This document shows, piece after piece, positions 1 through 10,900 of a DNA stretch of 64,000 nucleotides. Made by a program: the position numbers and the translations under genes. The stretch covers positions 103,407,440 through 103,471,439 of the forward strand of contig NC_067284.1 in assembly GCF_020740795.1 (NCBI RefSeq). The letters run 5' to 3'. Origin of the DNA: Apus apus. Lineage: Eukaryota > Chordata > Aves > Apodiformes > Apodidae. The stretch's first letter is position 1. Every line of letters starts with the position of its first letter. The notes under the pieces were generated by a model that did no database searches, was not told the origin of the DNA, and saw only the letters and a program-made list of their open reading frames with translations.

Positions 1-312
1 CCCCTCATCCTGTCACTCCCTGCCCTTGTCAAAAGTCCCTCCCCAGCTTTTCTGTAGACCCTTCAGGTCCTGGAAGGTGCTCTAAGGTCTCCCCAGAGCC
101 TTCTCTTCTCCAGACTGAACAACCCCAACTCTCTCAGCCTGTCTCCAGAGCAGAGCTGCTCCAGCCCTTGCATTATCTTTGTGACCACCTCCAGACTCAC
201 TCCAGCAGCTCCATATCCTTCTTGCGTTTGGGACTCCAGAGCTGGGCCCAGCACTGCAGTGCAGTCTCACCAGAGCAGAAGGGGACAATGCCTTGCGCTA
301 CTGGTCATGCTG
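1..312 (-). mobile_element. CR1 LINE fragment (cut by window edge)
   Basis: The complement of the avian CR1 3' half is visible, with the typical stretches TGTCACTCCCTGCCC, CTTCAGGTCCTGGAAGG and TCTCTTCTCCAG. Element sense is the minus strand. It lies in the AGBL5 intron left of 867, in the same orientation as the gene. It is 5'-truncated in the usual CR1 way. Confidence 0.85.
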
Positions 313-866
313 CTAAAAATCAGTAGGACAGGCCATGGGACAGATTGCTCCAGCCACCTGTGCATTCCCAAGCCACCAGGGCAGGAATGGGAATGTGACA
401 GAACATCCCATCCACTGCTGGATGAACAGATACGGCTGCCACAGGTCACAGGAACATCCTTGGCCCAGGCAACCATGGGCTGGCTGAGGCTGGGATCCTG
501 CACGGCAACCTCGCACACTGGGTCTGGGGAAGATGAGCCCACCATGACTAAACTGGTTTTAATTACAGCTCCATGCAAATATAAACATCTGGGAAAGTGG
601 AGAATTCCTTTGGGAAACAGGATAATTCCTTTGGGAAAGTCTTGCACCAGCAGAAAAGGCATGCCTGCAGCTCAGGGACACAGCAGCACCTGGCATGTCT
701 GACTCCCAGTCTCTGCACCAAGCACCCAAGACTCTCCTTGGCCACCCCCAGCCCCACAGGGGAGCTAGAGGGGATGCAGCTGCCTCTGCAGGAGGGGTTT
801 CACCTTCCCTTAGCATCCCCCATCCTTCCAGGCCAGAGGAGAACCAGCCAGAGTGAGGGTTCCTAC
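313..866. other. AGBL5 intronic sequence without further recognised features
   Basis: Unique-looking intron sequence next to exon 7 of AGBL5. Around 590-640 there is a short internal duplication of a TTCCTTTGGGAAA-type word. No coding match or RNA gene was seen. Confidence 0.5.
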
Positions 867-3800
867 CTGTGGATGATGCCCAGGGCTTTGTAGATGGCCA
901 CACGCCCGCTGCCCTCCTTGGACTGCCCATCCCGCCGGTCCCGGGCATACATGTTCTTCTCTGAAAAGTTGCAGCCCGTGAAGTCGAAGTGAGGTGAGTT
1001 CAAGGAGATGAGTTTGGGGAACAGCATGTTCTCCACCTGCGAGGCAGAAGGGAGCTGGGGTGACTCTGAGGGAGCCCTCAGCTCCTCGTGCTGCTCTAGC
1101 GCTACCAGTGCCAGGCACTGAGATGCACTGGGATGGCAGCCGGGTCCCCTCCGCCCAATGCCAGCCTCTCACACAGCAGCACAGCTCCCCTCACTCTGAT
1201 AGAATCAGATTTGTTTTGGTTGGAAAAGATCTTTAAGATCATCAAGTCCAACCGTTACCCCAGCACTGCCAAGGCCACCACTAAACCATGTTCCTCAGCA
1301 CCACAGCTACATGGCTTTGAAATCCCTCCAGGGATGGGGGCTCCACCACTGCCCTGGGCAGCCTGGGCTGGTGTTTGACAACCCTTTTCCATGAAGAAAT
1401 TGTTCCCGATATCCAATCTAAACCTCCCCTGGCACAACTTGAGGCTGTTTCTCCTGTCCTATCACTTTTTCTTTGGGAGAAGAGACCAATCCCCCTGGCT
1501 CCAACCTCCTTTCAGGCAGTTGCAGAGAGTGAGAAGGTCTCCCCTCAGCCTCCTTTTCCCCAGGCTGAACACCCCCAGTTCCCTCAGCTGCTCCTCATCA
1601 CACTTGTGCTCCAGACCCTTCCCAGCTCCGCTGCCCACCCTTATCCTTGAGGAGAAGCAGGGGCAGCTCCTCTGTCCACACCAGCTCCTGTTGGGGCAAT
1701 GACGGGACGTGCTGCTGCTGCCCTGGTCACAGCCATGTGGGGAAAAGGGGTGGAGAGCGAACTCCCCTAGAGCCAGAGAGGAGCCAGCCTGGTGCCCCAG
1801 ATCTCCCACCTGTCCCCCACAGCAGAAGGGGGCATTGGGGACTCCAGGGAGGGGGCAGAGTGGCGCAAGGGTCCCAGCCTGCCCAGCATCTGTGTGCTCC
1901 TCCCCCCGGCCCTCACCTGGTCGTTTTCGTCGCTGAAACTGTTGCCGTACATGAAGCAGCCGCGCTTAGAGGCATGGCCGTGCAGATCCACGTAGTAGGC
2001 CAGCCCACTGTCCTGGGGTGGGATGCTTTCAGGGGTGGGGGCTGCTGGAGGCCCCCCACCCCGCTCCTCGCAGGGCTCTGGGGGGTGGCTGGAGGGCAGG
2101 ATCCAGAGTGCTGGGTCCCTGCTTGGCTGGGTGACAGGTTCTGCTGGCAGCGGGTTGTCCTCAGCAGTGCCACGGGCTGTGCTGGTGTGCCAGGCACAGG
2201 TGTTCTGGAGGTTCTTGGCTTTCTCCAGCTCCGAGAGGGCTGGGTCCGGGGGTGGGGCACTGCTGCTGAGGGGGGAATTGGAGGATTTTGTGCTTAATGA
2301 GCTAGGACTGAGTGGGGAGACAAAGGTCCTCCAGTCAGGAGAGCCTGGCAGGATGCGGCTGTGGATGTGGTGGTAGAGGAGCACGGCCTTGGCACCATAG
2401 ACTGCAGGGTGCAGCTCAGCATCGGGGTCCAGGTACTGCCGGTTCAGGTTCACCCCACGGGAGTCAGTTCTGCAGGGAGAGGAGATACCAGACCCTTCAC
2501 ACAGTGCCATTCATAACTGCTGGGTCTTTGAGCTCCATCCAAGGCACAACCGGCCAAACCACCCCTCTAGGCAGAGGCTCTGTCCCAGGGCAGCCCAGAA
2601 CAGCTCTCATGGCCTGGCATGTGCCTCAGCCAGCCCTGAGCGGTCCCCTCCCTCCCTCCTCCCTGAAGCTGTCCCAGTTCCCATACACTGGGACAAAGCC
2701 CTGACCTGGGTGACCTGCACAGGACACAGCTGCTCCCAGCCCTGCCTGGGCATCCCAGGTTTTGGCTGCCAAGCCAGCAGGCCTTGGCTTGTTCCTCTGC
2801 CACCGCCAGCTCCTGGGACTGTTCCTCACAGCCACGACCCCACGGATGGTGGTCTCCAGAGCAGGAGCTGGGCCCAGCCCCCTGGCCCCACTGCCCACTC
2901 ACCGGTAGTGGCCCCGCACCACCCCGTCAGGGTTCAGCATGGGAACCAGCTTGAAGACGAACATGCGCCGCAGCATCTGGGCGCGGGGGTCCTCCTCCCG
3001 CAGGATGAAGTTCAGGAAGCCATTGAAGACAAAGCTGGAGGGTGTTTCTCCAGGGTGGACCCTGCTGCTCAGGAAGAACACCTAGGGACAAGGACAGAGC
3101 AGGGGGGACAAGCAGTTCCTGCTGCCCTAGGATGCTGTGATGGGTTCCCCAAGGGGCTGGACTCTCTCAGGGGGCCTACCCACAGTTTTTGGTGGCTTCT
3201 TTGCATAGTGCAGCAGGAGACCTGGATCCCCCAAGGGCTCTGTGCAGCCTTAGCTCCCGCCTGTCCCCGTGCCCCACACGAGGGTCTGACACCCCACACA
3301 TGGTACTGCCACCAGCTTCATGGGGCAACAGCAATAAAATGAGAACAGAACAAAACTCCTGGGAAACCTGACACTGATTTTTGCCCTGAGGAAGAGGTGC
3401 ATGACACCACCAAAGGGTGTTTCAGGGTGCCAAGCAGGTGGTGGCAGGCTGCTGGTCCCCACATTTCAGTGGGGCTGTCACAGACTCTGCTCCAGTCCTT
3501 TGCGATGTAACACCTCTCGAGTCAGAGGTGTGAGGGTGGCAGCACGGCCCTGACACATGGGCCACGGCAGCTGGTGGCCTCACAGCTGGTGCAGCAGCTC
3601 ACCCTCTTCCCGGTGAAGTGGTGCGGCCGTGGAGTGCTGGTGTCCGGGAAGAGCTTGTCCAGGCGGGGTTCCCGCTTCTCCAGCATGCCGTGGCAAGAGG
3701 TGATGGTAAGAAGGTCCACTCGCAGCTTATCCAGGGAATGGCAGAGCAGCTCCCGGTGGTAATAGACGGAGTCGAGGGGGCTGCAGGGCAAGGAGGGATG

Positions 3801-6413
3801 CTCAGCCAGGGCCTCCCCTGCTGCCAGGCTTTGGAATTCTCATAGCTCACCATCGTGTGACAATTTAGAACAAATATTTTCCAATACAGCCCTCTCACCC
3901 CTTATCTAGGAGAAGGTATTTATGACCCTGGCCCCATGTCATAGAGAGCCTTAGAGGCAGGAGGGCTGCAGGACAGAGTGATCTGCAGGGACATCCCAGG
4001 AATGGCTCTGTCCTTCTCTGAGAAAAAATTCTAGAGCTCAGGGGACCTTCTCAGCACAATGCCCAGAGAGCCCAGCCTAGGCAGCAAGATCCCCGTGAAC
4101 ATAGCCATGGGGAAGGGAGCAGCAGGAGAGGTGCTGGGACCTTCCCACTGCCAGGACAGGGAAAGCAAATGGAGTCCCAGCCTCCAAGTACCCCACTCCT
4201 TACACCCAGGATAGCAGGTCTGCTATGGCTCTTCCTACCCTTGGTAATGCTTGGGGTCCAGCCCAAAGGACCTTCTGGAAGCCCCTCAGAACCACAGGCT
4301 CAGGAGGAGCTGCTGCAGCTGCTTGTGCAGAGCTGGGGCCTAGAGGAGCGTGCAAAGGGAACCCCCTCCGCAGCCAGAGCTGGGGCAGAGCCAAGCAGGT
4401 GAGGGCCAGGTGTGGGGCTCAGGAATAGGCACCTGCTAGGGGACATGTGCTGGCACTCCTGGAAGCGGCTGTCCAGCTGTGCCAGCATCTCCTGGCAGTC
4501 AGTGTAGGAGAAGGGGTAGCAGAAGGCAAAGTAGGTGGTGGTCCCACGGTGCTCCAGGAACCGGTGGACGAAGGACAGCACGAACTGTGTCTCCACCATC
4601 TGGAGTGGAGGCAGAGCTGAGGCCACACAGAGCCACCTCCCGGGGCAGCCACAGCTACCACAGCCCCCTGCTTCATTTGGTTCCCTGCTTGCTCTCTGTA
4701 GGCACACGGCTCCCAAAGGGACACCTGGCTCAGGGGCAGGAGGTTCTTTTGGTCCCTGTGCCCCACCCCCCCAGCACTCAGAGACTGAATAATCACTATT
4801 TTGGCACAATTTGCAAGGTGAACGAGCACTGCAAAGCTCAGCTGTGTGCCATAGCCCTTCCTGGCACTGGCATGGGCCAAATCAAGAGTCACCTTGTCCT
4901 GCACCAGGGGACAGGAGGATCCTCTCTGGCCCTGCTACGTGGCGTGGGGGCATGCTAGGGGGATCACTGCCTCCCCGTCACAGCCTGCATGGAGTGGGGA
5001 CAGCCCTAAGCACCCAAAAGCAACTGTCCCCACGCAGGTCCTGCTGGACTGAAACCAAGTCCTGCTCCAGGCCCAAACAGCTCAATGGGGCTATGAGAGG
5101 TGGCTCCAGCCCCCGGGCTCTCGCCCCAGCTCCCTGAGGACCTGTTTACTGGCCACTTTGGCAATGCGTGGACAGGAAGGGATGTCCCATGTGTGCTCTG
5201 GGGACAGATCTCTGGTTCCCCCATACACACAACTGGGAAATCACCCAGCAGGAGCCTGTATCCCAGCCGAAGTGTCAGCAGAGAGAAGCTGGGTCCTCAG
5301 CCCTGGGAAAGGGCTTTGTTAATTCCCCCCCAAACCCGGGACCCTCTCCCTGCCTTCCAGCTGAGGCCCTCAGCCCTATCCCTGCACCTCGAAGCTGGGC
5401 CGCTCCCGGATGCGCTCCCAGCGGGGCCGCACGGGCAGGGTGCGGACGAAGGGGGCCATGCCCTGGGAGTACAGCCGGCTCTGCTTGTTCATGTTCACGA
5501 TGTGCAGCTTGATCAGCTTCCCTGGGGCCCCCCCCTGGACACTGAAGTAGAACCAGGACCTGTGTCGGGGGGTCAAGAGCAGGGCTGGATCAATCCCTGC
5601 CCCGGTGCTCCAGAGCCCACCACTCCCCCCTGCCAGGAGCCCGTCAGGCTCCCGGAAGGCACAGACCTCAGGAGTCACCTGCTCCTGGAATGCCCCTGAC
5701 TCTGCCAGCTACACCCCGCTCTCCCAGTCCTTCTCCACAGGCCCCCCAGCCCCCACCAGCCACCACCCCAACTCTCCCCAGCCCCTCTCCGGAGCCTCCC
5801 AGTTCCACTTAACCCCTCTTCCCGGCCCCTTGGACCCCACCAGCCCCACCGCAGGACACACCTCCAGCCCCTCTCCCGGGGGGGCACGGACCCTATGAAC
5901 CCCTCTCCCTCCCTCCCTGAGCATCCCTAACCCAGCAGGCCCTAACCCCACGCCCCCAGCCCCTCCCCACAGCCCCCCACCAGCCCCGCCGAGCCCCCTT
6001 CCCGGAACTATCAGCACCGCACCAGCCACCACCCACCCCCGCAGCCCCCCTCCGCAGCCTCCCCTTCCCAGACACCTGCAGCCCACCAGCTCCCCTGAGA
6101 CCCCCCCAGATCGCTTCCCCGGCGGATCCCCGGCCCCGAGCCGTCCCCATGCCCCTGCCCGGGTGTACCCCCGAGCTCCCCCGTGTCCCTCCCCGTGTCC
6201 CCCCCGGCCCCGACGTCACCTGTTGCCGTTCTCATACTCGGTCTGGGCGCAGTCGGGCCGCGTCCAGACATTGAACTCATAGTCGGCGGGGGGCAGCGCG
6301 GCAGCCCGGGTCCCGGCCGCCGCCCCCGCCGGCGGCTGCACCAGCTCCACCCGCGCCAGGTTCCCTGAGTCGAAGCGGGAGCTGAAGAGCAGCCCCCCGC
6401 ACCGCACCTCCAT
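867..6413 (-). CDS. AGBL5: AGBL5 (CCP5), cytosolic carboxypeptidase-like protein 5, 5' part of the gene
   Basis: M14-family metallocarboxypeptidase. The family removes glutamates from tubulin, including the branch-point glutamate, and acts in cytosol and cilia. Coding exons (transcript order): 6220-6413, 5388-5559, 4433-4599, 3603-3780, 2903-3081, 1917-2469, 867-1036, all with GT/AG borders and consistent phases. They give 537 codons plus 2 nt, and the gene continues past the left edge. The start is an ATG in GCCGCCATGG context, protein [18 protein letters not shown]. Zinc ligands are visible: HPGE (His246, Glu249) and DLHGH (His460). The catalytic Glu of the family would lie in the next exon, outside the window. 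Exon 6 (553 nt) carries a low-complexity Ser/Pro insert between NLNRQYL and YYVDLHGH, as in human but with different sequence. Identity is certain from long near-identical blocks; single splice sites are hand-placed. Confidence 0.96.
1198..1645 (-). mobile_element. CR1 LINE fragment, 3' end present
   Basis: It starts at the CR1 3' terminus (complement of a CCAACCAAAAC...GATTCTAT tail, at 1198-1230) and runs through the CR1 3' UTR/ORF2 end, including the complement of ATTGGATATCGGGAACAAT. Sense strand is minus. It lies inside the AGBL5 intron between exons 6 and 7, in gene orientation. Confidence 0.9.
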
Positions 6414-6627
6414 GGCGGCGGGGCCCCCGCATCGCCCCGGCCGCTCCGGCCCGCGCGGCGCCCGGCAACGCCAACGCGCCCGCCCATTGGCCCGCCGCTC
6501 CCTAGCAACGCGCCCGCCCATTGGACGGCGTCTGGGCAACGGGCCGCGGCTCGGCGGGGCCCCACCCCCGAGCTGACCACGCCCCCTTCCGCGGCCCCGC
6601 CCCCTTCACCGCCCCGCCCCCTCCGTG
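6414..6627 (-). promoter_or_regulatory. AGBL5 CpG-island promoter with CCAAT boxes and an RFX X-box-like site
   Basis: GC/CpG-rich sequence directly upstream of the AGBL5 start codon. Two inverted CCAAT boxes (ATTGG on the plus strand) lie at 6486-6490 and 6520-6524. GCTCCCTAGCAAC at 6497-6509 fits the RFX X-box pattern GYNRCC-n-RGYAAC with one mismatch. No TATA box is evident. RFX control would suit a cilium-linked tubulin deglutamylase; this is inference. Confidence 0.6.
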
Positions 6628-7262
6628 TTCACACGCACCGGCACGTGCGTGTGTGCATAACGGCAGCATGTGTGTGTGCATGTGTGTGCGCATGCGTGTG
6701 TGCACAACGGCACGTGTGTGTGCATAATGTGTATGCACACCTGTGTGCGTGTGCATAATGTGTGCACACAACAGCACGTGTGTGTGTGCGTGTGTGTGTG
6801 TGTGCGTGTGTGTGCGTGTGTGCATAATGTGTGTATGCATAACGGCACGTGCGTGTGTGCACAACAGCACGTGCGTGTGCATAATGTGTATGCACACCTG
6901 TGTGTGTGTGCATAATGTGCGTGCACAACAGCACGTGTGTGTGTGCATAACAGCACGTGTGTGCACAACGGCACGTATGTGCATAACGACACGTGTGTGC
7001 ATAACGGCACCTTTGTGTGCATAATGGCACGTGTGTGTGCACAACGGCACACGTGTGTGCATAATGTGCATAACGGCATGTGTGCGCACAACGGCACGTG
7101 TGTGTGTGCATAATGTGTGCACAATGGCACATGCATGTGCATAACGACACGTGTGTGCATAACGGCACCTTTGTGTGCCTAACAGCGTGTGTGTGTGCAC
7201 AACGGCACGTGTACATAGGTCACAGCACACGTATGTAGATAACGGCATGTGTGTGTACAAGG
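6628..7262. repeat. TG/CA-rich minisatellite with repeated CACGTG E-boxes
   Basis: About 630 bp of degenerate units of roughly 18-24 bp, built on GTGTGTGCATAACGGCACG and GCACAACGGCACGTG variants, with a pure (TG)n core near 6778-6825. It lies between the AGBL5 promoter and the 3' end of TMEM214. The long open frames through it (His/Thr/Cys-rich) are repeat artefacts. At least a dozen CACGTG hexamers occur. Confidence 0.9.
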
Positions 7263-7907
7263 CGCGCGCACAGGCACACCCCCCCAGCAGGCGTACCAGC
7301 ACACACCTGTACTCACACACACAGGTAGATAAGGATGCAGGCACAGCGTGTGGCTGGACTGGGACAGGACCTGACAACGCTGAGGAAGAAACCTCCTGCC
7401 CTGAGGCCCCAGCTGGAGCCCTGGGGGCGAGGGGGGCAGCCCCACCGCGGAGGGGGCGCCGAGGGGGACACTGTGGCAGGCGCTGCTTTTGCCCCCTAGG
7501 GTGGGCTGGGAAGGGGTGGGGTGTGGCTCCAGGCAGCGCCCGCCCTCCCCTTCTGCAGGCATCGCCTCTTCTGAAAAAAATGCACTAATGAAAAGGGAGG
7601 GGAAAACCAAAAATTAGTCCAGTTCATTGAGGCAGGAGCTCTGGGAATGGGGAGAGGGGGTGTCAGGGGAGGTCATTCAGCCAGTTGGGACCTAGACAGG
7701 GGACAGGGAAAGGCAAAGCCCATTCACAAGGTGAGGAAAACCAGGACATGTGTTCCCCAGGACAGGAAAATCCTCCCCCCGTGATCCCCGATCCCAGCCC
7801 AACGTCCCTGTGGGCACTGCCCTCGGCATCTTCATCCCACGCGCAACACCAGCTGCCCCAGAGACACTCCCAGGGCTGGAACATCAGGAGACTCCTCTAG
7901 AACCAGC
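7263..7907 (-). other. Probable TMEM214 3' UTR and 3' flank
   Basis: Sequence just after the TMEM214 stop codon. No AATAAA or ATTAAA was found on the minus strand before the minisatellite, so the cleavage site cannot be placed. A short A-rich stretch lies at 7573-7620. No other gene was seen. Confidence 0.45.
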
Positions 7908-10900
7908 TCAGTGTCCAGAAATCATGGCCAGGGCCCAGTTTGTGATGGTGACGGTTGTGTTTTGCAGGTAGATCCAGGAGGAATAGGTGAAGCCAGCCAG
8001 GTGCTCTCCCACACAGCCCAGAGACACTTCTCCGCTGGAAAAGCAAAGGGTGGGTGATGGCGGAGTCTGGCAGAGCCAGAGCACAGGGAGAGCAGGGTTG
8101 GGGACACTTACCTGCAGACATTCCCCCAGAGCTGCCAGCCCCGCTCCAGCATGGCAGCCACCCCCTCCAGCAGCAGCAGCAGGCAGCTCTGCACCAGGAA
8201 CAGCAGCAGCTCCCGGACACACTGGGCCAAGTGCAGCAGGGACTCGGGGAGCTTGGACTGGAGCTGCAGGAGCAGAGACAGATGGCACCTCTTGGACACC
8301 ATCCTCCCCCCACACCAAGCCCCAGGTCTGGGCATCCCCAGGAGCCCACTGTCCCCTTTACCTGCCTCTGCCAAACCAGGCTAACCAGGCTGTCAGTCAA
8401 CCATGTCCCCTCCCCATGCTCCCCCCACGCTCCTGTTCAATACGAGCCATCATGTGCCCAGGTGGCCAAGAAGGCCACCAGCATCCTGGCCTGTATCAGC
8501 ACTAGTGTGGCCAGCAGGACCAGGGCAGGGACCATCCCCCTGTGCTCAGCACTGGTGATGCCACACTTCAAATCCTGGGGTCAGTTTTGGGTCCCTCATG
8601 ACAAGAAGGACATTGAGAGGCGGGAGCATGTCCAGAGAAGGGCAACAGAGCTGGGGAAGGGTCTGGAGCACAAGTCTGATGGGGAGCAGCTGAGGGAACT
8701 GGGGGTGTTCAGCCTGGAGAAAAGGAGGCCGAGGGGAAACCTTCTTGCTCTCTACAACTCCCTGAAAGGAGGTTGGAGCCAGGGGGATTGGTCTCTTCTC
8801 CCAAAGAAAAAGTGATAGGACAGGAGAAACAGCCTCAAGTTGTGCCAGGGGAGGTTTAGATTGGATATCGGGAACAATTTCTTCATGGAAAAGGGTTGTC
8901 AAACACCAGCCCAGGCTGCCCAGGGCAGTGGTGGAGCCCCCATCCCTGGAGGGATTTCAAAGCCATGTAGCTGTGGTGCTGAGGGACATGGTTTAGTGGT
9001 GGCCTTGGCAGTGCTGGGGTAATGGTTGGACCTGATGATCCTAAAGGGTCTTTTCCAACCAAAACCATTCCATGATTCTACAGTTCTACCTCTGAGCCCT
9101 CCCCACATTCACTGCTTGGCTCATCCAGGGCACATCCTGGGTGAACAGCAGAGCCATGGTGCCCACACTGGTAAAGTCACTCCCCCCCTCCACCAAACCA
9201 CTGATTTTCAGGCACCCAGTGAGTTACTGGTGAGCCCTCGCCCACTCAGACCAACACTGCCATTGCCAGCATCGGGGTGAGAGCAGCCGCGGGGGGACAG
9301 ACAACCAGTGGCAGTGTCCCCCCACCCCCAGCACTGGCAGTTCGCAGCTGACACTGATGTCACCTTCCTCCTCCTGCCCTGTAAGCCCTGACTTGCTGTA
9401 CCCGCACCCTTCACCCCTCCCTGCAGCCGGGACCCCCTCCTTACCCACTCAGCAAACCAGGGCAGGCTGTGGTGGAGCCAGGAGAGCAGAGAGGAGCAAC
9501 ACTCGGACATGTGCTGGGCCACCGTGGCACTCTGCACCCAGAGCTGCTCCAGCCACGGCTGCAGGACGGCAGCAGCCTGGGAGCCATAAACCGGGAGAGT
9601 CCGCGCCAGCCACCTGGGAGAGAGCCAGCACCACCTGAGACAGTGCTGCACCACCAGGACCTGGAGCTGCTGCCCCAGCACTGCCACACCAGGACAGGGA
9701 GCCACTGCCACAGCCTCACCCCTCCCTGGCACTGACCTGTACCCTTCGAGGCAGCAGCTGGAGGCCCTCTGCCAGGCCTGCTGCCAGGCTGGCAGGATAC
9801 CAGAAGAACGGAGCAGGCGAGCGGAGGAGGAGGCTGGAAGAGAGCAGAGCCATTCCCTGAGCTCCCCCTCGGCTGAGGCTGTGCCTTCCCTCTGCCCCTG
9901 AGGCCTCCCCAGGGACACAGCCTGAGCTGCTCTGCAAAACAGCTCCGAAAATGACAAAAATTCCCAAGCAGAGGGAACGTGGGCTGGGGCAGCTACATGG
10001 GAACGTCCCCAAGAGGGGACAGGCAGGGGGTCGCTCTGCAGCCTGCTGAGAACATCCAGCTCAACACAGCCTACAGACATCCAAAGACACCCCAAAGACA
10101 GAGCGAGGGGCCAGGCTGCCCCAGGGCACAGGCTGGGGGAAGGCGTGGGGGGGATTTCACACAGGGCAAAGGTAACATTATCATTCCCCAGGGACATTCC
10201 TGGGCATGGCACAGAGCCACAAGCAGAGACGTGAGCAGAGCTGCCACCTTACCCTGGAAGGAGCCGTGTGTCCGCACATCGTGCAGGAGGAAACCGGCAC
10301 TGAAGACCAGGAGGACGAGGAGTAGCCGTGACCAGGGGAAGCTCTGTCCCTTCATCCTGCGCAGCAGCTCCTGGGCAGGGGGAGGACGAGGCTCCATCAC
10401 CAGGGACACCCCAGTGCGGCTGCACTGCCCTCCAGCAGCGCAATGGTGACTGCTTGCACCACCCACCCCCGGATTCCCACTGGGAACCAGTGTCATCTGC
10501 CGAGCAGCTGGGAAGATGGACAAAGGCCAGCACCATGTGTCCCCACCGTGTCCTACAGATGTGCCGCTGCAGGGCCCTGGCCTGGCGCGTGCCGGCGGCT
10601 GGAGACCAGCCACAACTCCGGCACGGAGCCGAGATCCATGTCACCAGGCCTGTCCCCGTCGAGGACTCACCTTGCAGGCAGCATCGCAGGCAGCCATGTC
10701 CTGGTCACCACGGAGCCCCCGTGCCACCAGCTCCTCATTTGTCACTTGGAATGAGCGAACTGTCTCCTGCAGCGCCTGGTGCACCTTGGGAAGGGCAGGA
10801 GCCGCGTCACTGCACCGGGCACCCCAAGCCAGCGGCACCACGTGCCCGGAGGAACCGGCACCGCACACCCAGAGCACCCGGCACCGCAGGGGCCCAGGAG

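Noticed and set aside
1375-1650. Small frames such as [16 protein letters not shown], repeated at 8546-8902
   Set aside because: Antisense reading of CR1 3' regions; repeated because the element is repeated.
6606-7377. Long His/Thr/Cys-rich frames (up to 291 aa)
   Set aside because: Pure translation of the TG/CA minisatellite.
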